A stretch of DNA of 64,000 nucleotides from Reyranella sp. CPCC 100927 (GCF_007859315.1 NZ_VOHA01000001.1:310001-374000), one strand, 5' to 3'. Shown: positions 18,199 through 28,318, numbered from the stretch's first letter. A program made the numbers and translations. Notes: a model not told the origin generated them from the letters alone.

Positions 18199-18402
18199 TC
18201 AGGCGCGCCAGGCCGGCTTGGCCATCTCGTAGAGCGCGTCGGAACGGGTCACGCCGATGTCGCGCAGCTCGCGGTCCGTGAAACGCGCCAGTTCGGCGCG
18301 CTCGCGGGACCGCTGTCGCCAGAGGCGCAACGTGTCGAGCAGGGACAGAGAGCGTGTCGTGCGGCGCGGGGCGGCATCCGACAGGGTTGTGGCGAGGGTC
18401 AT
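18199..18402 (-). CDS. DUF1127 domain protein
   Basis: The 67-residue basic protein ends in RAELARFTDRELRDIGVTRSDALYEMAKPAW, the classical DUF1127 (PF06568) helix with the DRELRDIGVTR signature. Short DUF1127 proteins in alphaproteobacteria affect RNA turnover, phosphate or stress responses, but no general biochemical activity is established. The ATG at 18402 has AGAAGACC upstream. It follows another small gene by 23 bp and is probably its operon partner. Confidence 0.93.
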   Translation of the reverse strand: MTLATTLSDAAPRRTTRSLSLLDTLRLWRQRSRERAELARFTDRELRDIGVTRSDALYEMAKPAWRA

Positions 18403-18425
18403 GGTCTTCTAGTCCAATCAGAGGG

Positions 18426-18641
18426 TTAGTGGCCGCGCACGACATCGATCGCGCCGACCGGCACGACGAGGTTGCGGGTGCGAAACAGCGATGCGACTGC
18501 GGTCAGTGCCTTGCGCAGGGCATGCGCCCGCAGCTGTCGCGCTTGCGCGTCGACGGCGCGGATCGCTTCGGGCGTCGGTGCAACCGACTCGCCGCGGGCA
18601 ATCGCCGTTTGAATCGTTTGAAGCGTGTCTTTGCGGAGCAT
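18426..18641 (-). CDS. 71-residue small protein, operon partner of the DUF1127 gene
   Basis: Starting at the ATG at 18641, with a strong GGAGG seven bases upstream, the product begins MLRKDTLQTIQTAIARGESV. It contains AVDAQARQLRAHALRKALTAVASLF, an amphipathic helix with an Arg-Leu-Arg-Ala core. Similar helices occur in small alphaproteobacterial proteins encoded next to DUF1127 genes (RSP_7527-like). I would not assign a function. The excellent ribosome binding site and short gap support a real gene. Confidence 0.7.
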   Translation of the reverse strand: MLRKDTLQTIQTAIARGESVAPTPEAIRAVDAQARQLRAHALRKALTAVASLFRTRNLVVPVGAIDVVRGH

Positions 18642-18754
18642 ATCCAACCTCCAGTCGATTGAGGTCAGAGCGCTCCTCCCGCCGCCGGGACTTCTTACTG
18701 AGCAACCGGCTGACATCCCAAATATGGGTCAGCCAGACTGTCGCACCACCAGAA

Positions 18755-18806
18755 TTGCTGCATCGCAGCAATGCATGTACCGCAGGATGCATGTTTCTGA
18801 TGCATG
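18755..18806. promoter_or_regulatory. repeat cluster in the divergent promoter region
   Basis: The 278-bp space between the small-protein operon and the SDR gene contains a perfect palindrome TTGCTGC-ATC-GCAGCAA (18755-18771). Three copies of ATGCATG follow, starting at 18771, 18787 and 18800. The region is AT-richer than its flanks. It looks like an operator cluster for one or both divergent units, but I can name no regulator. Confidence 0.4.
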
Positions 18807-18919
18807 ACTGAATAATTTCAGAGCAGTGAATTTTACATTTGTAGGATGAGTCGCCGTCCTGCCGATGGCATGCGACAACGTCGGAACGCCCATTTGCGCC
18901 CCGTGAGGAGATTGTCGCC

Positions 18920-19693
18920 ATGGATATGCATCTATCGGGCCGCACCGTGCTGATCACAGGTGGATCCAAAGGGATCGGCTACGCCTGTGCCGAAGCATTC
19001 GCGGCCGAGGGCTGCCAGGTGCATTTGGTCGCCCGCGGCCATGAAAATCTGACGGCTGCCCGCGACCGCCTGCGGGCGCGCTTCAATGTGCCCGTCGAGA
19101 CTCACGCCGTTGATCTCAGCGACGGCAATGCGGCGCGCGGCCTGATCGAGACCTGCGCCGACGCCGACATCCTGGTCAACAATGCCGGCGCCATCCCGCG
19201 CGGCGATGTGATCAGCATGGATGAAGCCAAATGGCGTGCGGCCTGGGATCTCAAGGTCTTCGGCTACATCAACACCACGCGCGCCATGCTGGAGAAGATG
19301 TACGCCCGCAAACGCGGCGTGATCGTCAATATCATCGGCCTGGCCGGTGAGATGCCGATGTATGACTACGTCACAGGCTCGATGGGCAATGCGTCGCTCA
19401 TGCAGTTCACGCGGGCCGTGGGATCCAAGAGCGTTGATCACGGCGTGCGGGTCGTGGCGATCAATCCGCCGTCCACCCGTACCGACCGGATGACGACCCT
19501 GATGCGATCCCAGGCCCAGAAGGAACTGGGCGATCCGGAGCGGTGGCCCGAGTTGACCCGCCATCTGCCGTTCGGGCGGCCGTGCGAGCCCTCGGAGATC
19601 GCCGACCTGGCGGTGTTCCTGGCGTCGGATCGATCCGCCTACACCAGCGGCGTGGTGTTCAGCGTCGATGCCGGCCAGGCCAGTCGCCATTGA
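18920..19693 (+). CDS. SDR-family oxidoreductase lacking the usual catalytic tetrad
   Basis: The 257-residue Rossmann protein has the cofactor motif TGGSKGIG at residues 13-20 and NNAG at 87-90. The usual SDR active site is missing: the Asn of helix 4 is K112 (DLKVFG), the Ser is replaced in VNIIGLAG, and the Y-x-x-x-K slot reads G-S-M-G-N (153-157 in YVTGSMGNASLMQFTRA). Homologues with a TGNAAL-like stretch here exist and are annotated simply as SDRs. It may use another mechanism or be a binding or regulatory protein. It ends with SGVVFSVDAGQASRH. The gene stands alone ahead of the TRAP cluster. Confidence 0.88.
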   Translation: MDMHLSGRTVLITGGSKGIGYACAEAFAAEGCQVHLVARGHENLTAARDRLRARFNVPVETHAVDLSDGNAARGLIETCADADILVNNAGAIPRGDVISMDEAKWRAAWDLKVFGYINTTRAMLEKMYARKRGVIVNIIGLAGEMPMYDYVTGSMGNASLMQFTRAVGSKSVDHGVRVVAINPPSTRTDRMTTLMRSQAQKELGDPERWPELTRHLPFGRPCEPSEIADLAVFLASDRSAYTSGVVFSVDAGQASRH

Positions 19694-19824
19694 GCCGGCA
19701 AATGCGGCCATGAACCGCATGCCCGGCAGGCGGGCCGCCAGCGGGAATCGGTGGGAATTTTCTCGCGTGCGCGTATTATCCACAGGCCCGGCGCAAGCAA
19801 CGTCGCGTGGGCTTTGCAGGTTAG

Positions 19825-20940
<1,116 letters not shown>

Positions 20941-20965
20941 GGCGCTATCGGCCATAGGAGGCCAC

Positions 20966-20987
20966 AAGCCCCGCTTCGGCGGGGCTT
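20966..20987 (+). terminator. hairpin after TRAP binding-protein gene 1
   Basis: A 9-bp stem AAGCCCCGC / GCGGGGCTT closes a TTCG tetraloop 25 bp after the stop codon. The downstream T-tract is weak, so termination may be partial. Confidence 0.75.
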
Positions 20988-21023
20988 GTCATGTCATCTT
21001 CATCGCAACAGGAGAAAGCGATT

Positions 21024-22118
21024 ATGGACAGACGCAAGTTTCTGAGCACCACGGCGATTGGCGCCGTCGCGACCGGCGCGCTGGCGGCGCCGGCGATTGC
21101 GCAGGGGCTGCCGGAGCTGAAATGGCGCATGTCCTCGAGCTTTCCCAAGAGCCTCGACACGCTCTTCGGCGGTGCCGAGGCCTTCGCCAAGCGCGTGGCG
21201 CAATTGACCGACAACAAGTTCCAGATCCGCGTTTTCGCGCCGGGCGAAATCGTGCCGGCGCTGCAGAACCTCGATGCCGTGCAGAGCAACACCATCGAGA
21301 TGGCGCACACCGCGTCCTACTACTTCGTGGGCAAGGACCCGACGTTTGCGTTCGACACTGGCGTGCCGTTCGGCCTCACGCCGCGCCAGCAGAACGCATG
21401 GATGAGCCACGGCGGCGGCGCGCAGCTGATGCGCGAGTTCATGGCGTCGTACAACGTCGTGCCGATCGCGGGCGGCAACACCGGCACGCAGATGGGCGGC
21501 TGGTTCCGCAAGGAGATCAAAACGCTCGACGACGTGAAGGGCTTCAAATTCCGCATCGCCGGCATGGGCGGGCAGATCTGGGCCAAGCTCGGTGCCGTGC
21601 CGCAGCAGATCGCCGGCGGCGACATCTATGCGGCGCTCGAGCGCGGCACGATCGATGCCGCCGAATGGGTCGGTCCCTACGACGACGAGAAGCTCGGCTT
21701 CGCCAAGGTGGCGCCCTACTATTACTACCCGGGCTTCTGGGAAGGCGGCGCGCAGCTGTCGTTCATGGTCGGCAAGACGCTGTGGGAAGGCTTGCCGCCC
21801 TTCTACCAGCATGTGCTGGAGACCGTCGGCGCCGAGATCAACCTCGACACCACGGCACGCTATGATGCGGTGAACCCGCAGGCGTTGCGTCGCCTCGTTG
21901 CTGCCGGAGCCCAGCTGCGGCCACTGCCCCGCGAGATCATGGCGGCGGCCTGGAAAGCCACGCACGAGATCTACGACGAGATCGCGGCCAAGAACGAGAA
22001 ATTCAAGAAGGTCTATGAACCGTGGCGTGCCTTCCGCGACGAGCAGTTCCTGTGGTTCCGCGTTGCCGAATTGACCTATGAGAACTTCGCGTTCACGGCG
22101 GCGCAAACCGTCAAATAG
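21024..22118 (+). CDS. TRAP transporter substrate-binding protein, copy 2
   Basis: The 364-residue DctP-family protein starts at the ATG at 21024 with AGGAG upstream. Its signal MDRRKFLSTTAIGAVATGALAAP is again Arg-Arg-led. It shares [53 protein letters not shown] with its neighbours. It departs mainly in the lower lobe (ELPPFYQ-like region, NLDTTARYDAVNPQALRR). The Arg after FKF is the expected carboxylate-binding residue. Differences in the lobes suggest that each copy binds a different ligand. Confidence 0.94.
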   Translation: MDRRKFLSTTAIGAVATGALAAPAIAQGLPELKWRMSSSFPKSLDTLFGGAEAFAKRVAQLTDNKFQIRVFAPGEIVPALQNLDAVQSNTIEMAHTASYYFVGKDPTFAFDTGVPFGLTPRQQNAWMSHGGGAQLMREFMASYNVVPIAGGNTGTQMGGWFRKEIKTLDDVKGFKFRIAGMGGQIWAKLGAVPQQIAGGDIYAALERGTIDAAEWVGPYDDEKLGFAKVAPYYYYPGFWEGGAQLSFMVGKTLWEGLPPFYQHVLETVGAEINLDTTARYDAVNPQALRRLVAAGAQLRPLPREIMAAAWKATHEIYDEIAAKNEKFKKVYEPWRAFRDEQFLWFRVAELTYENFAFTAAQTVK

Positions 22119-22158
22119 CCTGTCCTTTCCAGGCCATCGCGGCCGTCGCCGTCATCTG

Positions 22159-22182
22159 AAAACCCCGCCTCGGCGGGGTTTT
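22159..22182 (+). terminator. terminator after TRAP binding-protein gene 2
   Basis: A 10-bp stem AAAACCCCGC / GCGGGGTTTT with a CTCG loop, followed by TCTCTTTG. It lies 41 bp after the stop codon. Confidence 0.85.
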
Positions 22183-22323
22183 CTCTTTGCCGGCAGGCCA
22201 CATTCGCGTGGTCGCCGGAGAATCCGTTTTTCCCGTTTGCGCTGTCGTGCAAGGATGATCCTGCTGAACCGGTCGGATGGAACCGTACTGGACAGGGGCG
22301 AAACTGCCCGGAGGAGAGGCCTG

Positions 22324-23418
22324 ATGAATCGTCGCAAATTCGTGAAGCGTGCCGGCGCCGGCGCGGTGGGGGCCGCTGCGCTGGCGGCGCCGGCCATCGC
22401 GCAATCGATGCCTGAGATCAAGTGGCGCCTGACCTCAAGCTTTCCCAAAAGCCTTGATACGCTCTTCGGCGGTGCCGAGCACTTCGCCAAGGCGATCGCG
22501 GATATGTCAGACAACAAGTTCCAGATCCGCACATTCGCCGCCGGCGAAATCGTGCCGGGCCTGCAGGTTGTCGACGCGGTGCAGAATGCGACTGTCGAGA
22601 TGGGGCAGACGGCGGCCTATTACTATTTCGGCAAGGACCCGACATTCGTGTTCGAAACCGGCCTGCCGTTCAGCATCAATCAGCGCCAGTACTATGCCTG
22701 GCTGTACCACGGCGGCGGACATGCGCTGCTGCAGGACTTCTACAAGGCCTACAACCTGGTGAACTTCACCTTCGGTGGTACCGGCTGCCAGATGGGCGGC
22801 TGGTTCCGCAAGGAGATCAATACGCTCGATGATCTGAAGGGACTGAAGTTCCGCGTCGGCGGCTTCGCCGGCCAGATCCTCACCAGGCTCGGCGTCGTGC
22901 CGCAGCAGATCGCCGGCGGCGACATCTACCCGGCCCTGGAGAAGGGCACCATCGACGCCTGCGAGTGGGTTGGCCCCTACGACGACGAGAAACTCGGTTT
23001 CAACAAGGTGGCCAAGTACTACTACTACCCCGGTTGGTGGGAGGGAGCGTCGGTCGGCTCCCTGTATATCAACACCAAGGCGTGGGACACGCTGCCGCCG
23101 GCCTACAAGCGCATGGTCGAGACCGCAGCCGACGCGGTCACGGCGTGGATGGTGCCGAAATACGACGCCGCCAACCCGGCGGCACTGAAACGGTTGGCAG
23201 CCAGCGGAACGACGTTGAAGGCCTTTCCGAGGCCGGTCATGGAGGCGTGCTTCGACGCGGCCTTCCAGACCTACGACGAGATTGCCGAGAAGAACCCGAC
23301 CTTCAAGAAGGTCTATGAGCATCTCAAGGCGTTCCGCACCGACCAGAACCTGTGGTTCCGGGTGGCGGAGAACACCTTCGACAATTTCAATTTCTCGATG
23401 TCGGCCAAAGGCCGCTGA
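22324..23418 (+). CDS. TRAP transporter substrate-binding protein, copy 3
   Basis: The 364-residue DctP-family protein starts at the ATG at 22324, preceded by a GGAGGAGAGG purine run. The signal MNRRKFVKRAGAGAVGAAAL is Arg-Arg-led. [66 protein letters not shown] repeats the shared core. It differs from copies 1 and 2 near the ligand, for example [14 protein letters not shown] and an EWV preceded by Cys. All three copies lie on the plus strand with individual terminators, and the 200-bp gap upstream leaves room for its own promoter. Confidence 0.94.
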   Translation: MNRRKFVKRAGAGAVGAAALAAPAIAQSMPEIKWRLTSSFPKSLDTLFGGAEHFAKAIADMSDNKFQIRTFAAGEIVPGLQVVDAVQNATVEMGQTAAYYYFGKDPTFVFETGLPFSINQRQYYAWLYHGGGHALLQDFYKAYNLVNFTFGGTGCQMGGWFRKEINTLDDLKGLKFRVGGFAGQILTRLGVVPQQIAGGDIYPALEKGTIDACEWVGPYDDEKLGFNKVAKYYYYPGWWEGASVGSLYINTKAWDTLPPAYKRMVETAADAVTAWMVPKYDAANPAALKRLAASGTTLKAFPRPVMEACFDAAFQTYDEIAEKNPTFKKVYEHLKAFRTDQNLWFRVAENTFDNFNFSMSAKGR

Positions 23419-23436
23419 CACCACCATCGCGAAACA

Positions 23437-23466
23437 GAAAGCCCCGCCTGTGGCGGGGCTTTCTTT
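23437..23466. terminator. strong terminator between TRAP copy 3 and dctM
   Basis: A 12-bp perfect stem GAAAGCCCCGCC / GGCGGGGCTTTC with a TGT loop. It is followed by TTTA on the plus strand and A-rich on the other side, so it can serve both convergent units. Confidence 0.88.
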
Positions 23467-23504
23467 ATGTCGGGCGCATCGACAGGCGACGATTCCCCGT
23501 GCCG

Positions 23505-25109
23505 TCAGTTCTTGGACGGCGGGATAATGATGGGCGGCGGGTTGTCGTCGATCTGCGGCGCCTGGATATCGATCTTGACCTTGTTGGGATCGATCCCCGA
23601 CGGCTTGTCGAGAAACGCCGTGACCGTCGACGGGAAGGCAATGACGAGGACAACCATGATGAGCTGCAGCAGCACCCAGGGAACCGAGCCCCAGTAGATG
23701 TCCGAGCTCTTGACCTCCTTGGGCGCCACGCTGCGCAGATAGAACAGCGCGAAGCCGAAAGGCGGATGCATGAACGACGTCTGCACGTTGACGCACAGCA
23801 TCACGCCGAACCAGATCAGGGCCGCATCGGCACCGACGACGGGGGTCAGCAGCTTCTGCGCCACCGGCGTCAACATCGGCACGATGATGAAGGCGATCTC
23901 GAAGAAGTCGAGGAAGAACGCCAGGAAGAACACGAACAGGTTGACGACGATCAGGAAGCCCCAGACGCCGCCGGGCAGCGACGACATCAGGTGTTCGACC
24001 CAGACGCCGCCATCGACACCCTGGAAGGTGATCGAGAAGCACGTCGCGCCGACCAGGATGAAGGCCACCATCGCGGTGATGCGCATGGTCGCCTGAAAGG
24101 CCTGGATGATCAGCGTCCGCAGTTCGGTGGTCTCCCACGCGCGCCAGCACAGCCAGACGATGGCCGCGAACATGACGGTGAAGGCGGCCTTGAACGCCGG
24201 CGACTTGAACGCGACGATGCCGATCGCACTGCCGACGAGCGCCGCGACGATACCGGCGCCGAACGCCCATTTATCGAAGCGGGTCAACGGGGCATTGCGC
24301 ACGACCGCCAGCACGATCGCACCGATCGTGCCCATGGCACCGGCTTCTGTCGGGGTTGCCAGCCCCAGCATGATGGTGCCGAGCACCAGGAAGATCAGCA
24401 CCGCCGCCGGTATGATGCCCCACAGGCATTTGACCAGCAGCGGCCAGCCCGTGAGGGTGCGGGGAACCGCCGGCACGCGCGTCGGATGCACGATGCTGAG
24501 ATAGAACGTGTAGGCGGCGAACAGGGCGATCTGAAGCAGCGATGGCCCCCAGGCGCCGAGATACATGTCGCCCACGGAACGGCCGAGCTGGTCGGCCAGG
24601 ACGACCAGCACCAGCGACGGCGGCACCAGCTGCGTGATGGTGCCCGAGGCGGCCAGCACGCCGGTGGCGTAGCGCATGTCGTACTTGTAGCGCATCATCA
24701 CCGGCAGCGTGATCAGCGCCATGGCGATCACCTGCGCGGCCACGGTGCCGGTGATGGCACCCAGGATGAAGCCGACGATGATGACGGAATAGCCAAGACC
24801 GCCGCGTACGGGACCGAAGAGCTGGCCCATCGATTCCAGCATGTCCTCGGCCAGGCCGCACTTCTCGAGGATCGCCCCCATGAACGTGAAGAAGGGAATC
24901 GCCAGCAGCAATTCGTTCGACAGGATGCTGCCGAAGACACGCCCCGGGATGGCCTGCAGGAAGTTCAGGTCGAAGTAGCCCAGGTTGATCGAGATGAATC
25001 CGAAGAACAGTCCGACAGCGGCCAGCGAGAAGGCGACCGGATAGCCGAACAGCATGAAGACCACGAGGCCGCTGAACATCAGCGGCGGCATCAACTCCAG
25101 TAGGGTCAT
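23505..25109 (-). CDS. TRAP transporter large permease (DctM)
   Basis: The 534-residue protein begins MTLLELMPPLMFSGLVVFMLFGYPVAFSL and has at least twelve hydrophobic segments. The family signature IPFFTFMGAILEKCGLAEDMLESM is visible near residue 70, and GATCFSITFQGVDGGVWVEHLMSSLPGG in the C-terminal half. The length places it with the longer DctM proteins of the mannitol/chloroaromatic or TakM type. The C-terminal Pro/Ile tail (DNPPPIIIPPSKN) is cytosolic. Its ATG overlaps the TGA of dctQ. It works with a DctP binding protein, and the three DctP genes just across the terminator are the obvious candidates. Confidence 0.93.
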   Translation of the reverse strand: MTLLELMPPLMFSGLVVFMLFGYPVAFSLAAVGLFFGFISINLGYFDLNFLQAIPGRVFGSILSNELLLAIPFFTFMGAILEKCGLAEDMLESMGQLFGPVRGGLGYSVIIVGFILGAITGTVAAQVIAMALITLPVMMRYKYDMRYATGVLAASGTITQLVPPSLVLVVLADQLGRSVGDMYLGAWGPSLLQIALFAAYTFYLSIVHPTRVPAVPRTLTGWPLLVKCLWGIIPAAVLIFLVLGTIMLGLATPTEAGAMGTIGAIVLAVVRNAPLTRFDKWAFGAGIVAALVGSAIGIVAFKSPAFKAAFTVMFAAIVWLCWRAWETTELRTLIIQAFQATMRITAMVAFILVGATCFSITFQGVDGGVWVEHLMSSLPGGVWGFLIVVNLFVFFLAFFLDFFEIAFIIVPMLTPVAQKLLTPVVGADAALIWFGVMLCVNVQTSFMHPPFGFALFYLRSVAPKEVKSSDIYWGSVPWVLLQLIMVVLVIAFPSTVTAFLDKPSGIDPNKVKIDIQAPQIDDNPPPIIIPPSKN

Positions 25110-25648
25110 TGCACCGGCCTCTCGTACTTGGCGTCCAGTGCAACCTTCAGACCCTCCAGCGCCGCGATGCGCTTGATGAGTTCGGATATGCCTTGCAACG
25201 CAAGAAGCACGAAGCCCACGGGCATGACGAGCTTGATCGGCCATCGCAGCAGGCCGCCGGCGTTGCTCGAATGCTCACCCACGGCGTAGGACTGCGCAAA
25301 GAAGGGCCACGACAGCCAACCCAGCAGAATGCAGGCCGGCAGCAGGAACAGCAGGATGCCGAAGATATCGACCCAGATCTGTTGCCGCTCGTTCAGCATC
25401 ATGTAGACGATGTCGACCCGCACATGCTCATTCTTCTTGAGCGTGTAGGCAGCGCCGAACATGACGATAACGGCGAACATGTACCACTGGATCTCGAGCC
25501 AGGCATTGGAGCTGGTGTCGTAGGCGTACCGCACCATCGCGTTGCCGGCGCTGACGACGCAGGCCAGTAGCACCAGCCAGTCGCAAACTCTACCGATACG
25601 CTCGTTGACCGCGTCAACGAACGCACTGAAACCAAGCAGTAATTTCAC
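25106..25648 (-). CDS. TRAP transporter small permease (DctQ)
   Basis: The 180-residue protein has four membrane spans. It uses a GTG start at 25648 with GGGAGG eight bases upstream; the preceding in-frame TTG is not needed. Visible family features are FSAFVDAVNERIGRVCDWLVLLACVVSAGNAMVRYAYDTSSNAWLEIQWYMFAVIVMFGAAYTLKKNEHVRVDIVY, in which the R-V-D motif after the second helix pair is typical. It overlaps dctM by ATGA, so the two are co-translated. Confidence 0.93.
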   Translation of the reverse strand: MKLLLGFSAFVDAVNERIGRVCDWLVLLACVVSAGNAMVRYAYDTSSNAWLEIQWYMFAVIVMFGAAYTLKKNEHVRVDIVYMMLNERQQIWVDIFGILLFLLPACILLGWLSWPFFAQSYAVGEHSSNAGGLLRWPIKLVMPVGFVLLALQGISELIKRIAALEGLKVALDAKYERPVQ

Positions 25649-25864
25649 GTTGGCGGCCTCCCGGGGATGCAGCCCATTGTTCCAGGCAGCTTTTTCCCCC
25701 AATACAAACTCAGGTGTGATTTAGCAGAACTGAGCCTCACTGCCACGGGATTCTCCAGGGGCGACAGTCAGGCGGATTGTCAGTCACGTGTCAGTGTTGA
25801 GGGTGCAATGAGCCGGCGATCATTTCGAGCGCCGGAGAACATGGCTAGTGTGCCGGCGGCATGG

Positions 25865-27151
25865 CTAGGGGACAAGCCGTCTCATCAGCAACGAGATGAG
25901 TGTTCTCGCTTCATTCGTGAAATAGCCGCCACGGTCCAGAAGTGCGCGAACCTCCGACAGACGCAGCCAGACCTTGTGCGGATCGGGCGCCGCGTCGTTC
26001 AGGTCGACGATCCGGTACAGCGTGATATCGCGGAAAAACCGGCCACCCTCGTCCGACTGCCGGCAGGCCATCACGACGCGTCCGTTGCTGCCCTCATTCG
26101 TCGGCTCGTCGCAGGCCATGCTTGTCGGGCCAAGTTCCGCGCCACGCGCAAGGCCTGGTTCGCGGCAGACGCTGAAGCCGAAGCGCAAGGTACCGCTGAT
26201 ACGGGTGACGCAAAGGTCCGCCCGGCCGGTTGCCCGGCTCTCGAGGACCGGCTGATCCCACGTCGGCACCTCGCGGGAGCGAGACTGAACGCGGATATGA
26301 ATGGCGCGCAGCGGCGAGGACACACTTGAGATCGTTCCATCGGGCTGGATCTGCCAGCCCTGCAGGTCATGCAGCCGGATGATCGTCGCGTCGCCTCGAT
26401 GGCGGCGCGCCTGCGCCAGGTCGTCGTCGACTGCATTCAGTCGGGCCGCGTTGACGGGTTCGATGAACGAGCGTTGCAAATCGCTGCCAAAATCATCCCT
26501 GGCATCGGCGAACGGCTCCCCCGATACCAGGAGCTCCCAAGGCATCGTTGCCAAGACGGATCGTGCGTCCGTGTTGACGGCGAAGTCCTGATCCAGGAGG
26601 CGGAGCAACGCTGTCGTTCCAGCCCAACGCAGCGGTGCTGCCGGGGGGATCTCCAAGTCGCCAAGGACCGACACGTTGCGATTGAATTTGTCGATGAAGC
26701 GCGTTCCTTGTTCGCTTTCCAATGTGTCGCTCAATCGCGGGGTTGTATCGGCGCGGACGAATGACGCACCCCATGGCCGCTGGCCGCCATGGACCTGGTC
26801 CAGGTTGCTTGCCGTGGCTTGTACGCTGGGCGCGATCTGAGCGACGTTCACGTTCCCGGGTTCGACCTTGGCATGGAGAAGAATTTCCGGTCCCTGCACG
26901 GAACGCCTGAGAATGAAGGCGAGGAGACCGATCTCGCGCTGCTCGATAAACGGTTGCTGCCGAACGCCGTAGCGCAGCCCCACGACGCGAAAGAACCGGC
27001 CGGAGCGATGCGCGAGGGCACCATCCTGCAAGCGCCAGCTTCGTGATGCTGCCAGATCCGCCTGGTCAACGCTGAAACCGTCCCTTGCGACCACGTCCTG
27101 AAGCCAGTTCAGGATCTCGCCGTGATCATGCGTTACATCGCCATACTGCAT
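25865..27151 (-). CDS. NDP-hexose 2,3-dehydratase family protein
   Basis: The 428-residue protein shows the two-domain repeat of NDP-hexose 2,3-dehydratases (EvaA, TylCVI type). The N-terminal half carries QPFIEQREIGLLAFILRR, HAKVEPGNVNVAQIAPSVQATASN, VHGGQRPWG and SEQGTRFIDKFNRN. The C-terminal half has a degenerate copy (PVLESRATGRADLCVTRISG, EGGRFFRDITLYRI). Family members remove water from a nucleotide-activated hexose on the way to deoxysugars. It overlaps the end of a glycosyltransferase gene (TGATG), so the two form a pair. No sugar-nucleotide synthase or aminotransferase is nearby. A GTG at 27154 is an alternative start. Confidence 0.85.
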   Translation of the reverse strand: MQYGDVTHDHGEILNWLQDVVARDGFSVDQADLAASRSWRLQDGALAHRSGRFFRVVGLRYGVRQQPFIEQREIGLLAFILRRSVQGPEILLHAKVEPGNVNVAQIAPSVQATASNLDQVHGGQRPWGASFVRADTTPRLSDTLESEQGTRFIDKFNRNVSVLGDLEIPPAAPLRWAGTTALLRLLDQDFAVNTDARSVLATMPWELLVSGEPFADARDDFGSDLQRSFIEPVNAARLNAVDDDLAQARRHRGDATIIRLHDLQGWQIQPDGTISSVSSPLRAIHIRVQSRSREVPTWDQPVLESRATGRADLCVTRISGTLRFGFSVCREPGLARGAELGPTSMACDEPTNEGSNGRVVMACRQSDEGGRFFRDITLYRIVDLNDAAPDPHKVWLRLSEVRALLDRGGYFTNEARTLISLLMRRLVP

Positions 27152-28167
27152 CACGCTTCACCGGGTGCGACGTGCCGGGTCTCGATGCGTGTTCGCAGTG
27201 TGAGGAAGTCGCGGATGAATGCGGCGCCATATCGCTGAACGGCGTTGGCCCGCGCGGCGGCATCATCCATGACGGCGCCGATCACGTGGTCGGCAAACAA
27301 GTCATGTGGAACACTACGCCCACGCGCTGACAATGCCAGCGCCAGGACAGCCTCGTCCGGGGTGAGGCGGCGGTCGATCGTTTCGGGAAAGACGTCCGCC
27401 AGTTGCCTGGCGAGGAAGTCCTCGGCAAACCGTAGCAGCACCTCTTTGTGCTCGATCGTCGAGCGGCGGATGGCGGCGGGCGATGGCGCACTGAGGTTGC
27501 CGCCGCCCGTATGCCTCATGCTGGTCAGAGGCGCCTCCACCATGAGCAGATCGCCGAATCCGGCCAGGCGCACCCAGAGGTCATAGTCACCCAGCTGCAC
27601 GAGCCTTCCTCTGAAACCGCCAACCCGCCGCATCAGATTGGCCGGTGTCACTGCCGATGAAAGGCACAGGCAGTTTCCTTTTTCGAAGAACAGCCGCAAC
27701 CATTCGAGACGCGGCAAGGCGCTGTCCCGGAAAATCCCGTCGAGGTATGTCCCCGCCAGGGGCAGCCCGTCTGCGCCGATGATGTTCACCTGGGTGAAGC
27801 AGACAGCAGCCTGCCGGTTCGCCTCGAGAAGCGCGACCTGTTGCTCCAGCTTGGTCGGAGCCCAGATATCATCCGAGTTCTGGAACGCTATGTATCGACC
27901 ACGGGCCTGCTGCAATGCCAGATTGCGACCGTGGGCCTCGCGGTTCGACGGCAGGGCCATCAGGCGCAGGCGTGGATCGCTGATGCTGGATAACCGCGCC
28001 CAGGTACCGTCCGCTGACGCATCATCGACAACGATGAGTTCGAGATCGCCGAGACTCTGGCCGAGCACGCTGCGGACAGCCGACTCCACGAACGGCTCAT
28101 GATTGAAAGACGCCATGATCACGGAAAGAAGTGGGACCTTCTTTCCGATGCCGAACAGAGTCCGCAT
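27151..28167 (-). CDS. glycosyltransferase family 2 protein
   Basis: The 338-residue protein has a GT-A fold. PLLSVIMASFNHEPFVESAVRSVLGQSLGDLELIVVDDASADGT is the nucleotide-binding opening. NREAHGRNLALQQARGRYIAFQNSDDIW carries the metal-binding acidic motif. The C-terminal half (from about 230) is helical. It transfers a sugar from a nucleotide donor, probably to cell-surface glycan. Its end is joined to the NDP-hexose 2,3-dehydratase-like gene, which suggests the donor is a modified deoxysugar. An AT-rich spacer precedes it. Confidence 0.92.
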   Translation of the reverse strand: MRTLFGIGKKVPLLSVIMASFNHEPFVESAVRSVLGQSLGDLELIVVDDASADGTWARLSSISDPRLRLMALPSNREAHGRNLALQQARGRYIAFQNSDDIWAPTKLEQQVALLEANRQAAVCFTQVNIIGADGLPLAGTYLDGIFRDSALPRLEWLRLFFEKGNCLCLSSAVTPANLMRRVGGFRGRLVQLGDYDLWVRLAGFGDLLMVEAPLTSMRHTGGGNLSAPSPAAIRRSTIEHKEVLLRFAEDFLARQLADVFPETIDRRLTPDEAVLALALSARGRSVPHDLFADHVIGAVMDDAAARANAVQRYGAAFIRDFLTLRTRIETRHVAPGEA

Positions 28168-28318
28168 GTGTCAGGTCAATTTTGCCCAGCCCGGGAATGT
28201 CGGTAGGCACAATGGCTGATACGGTGCTTCAGCTGCATTTTCAACCCGTCTCCTATCCAAGCCAGACAGGTATTTGTTCCACCAGCGGCGTGCTTCATCA
28301 GAACGTGGTGTTGCGCTG

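Noticed and set aside
23352-25103. 583-codon plus-strand open frame across dctM
   Set aside because: Antisense shadow; its product is an extreme Arg/Asp/Gln-rich text.
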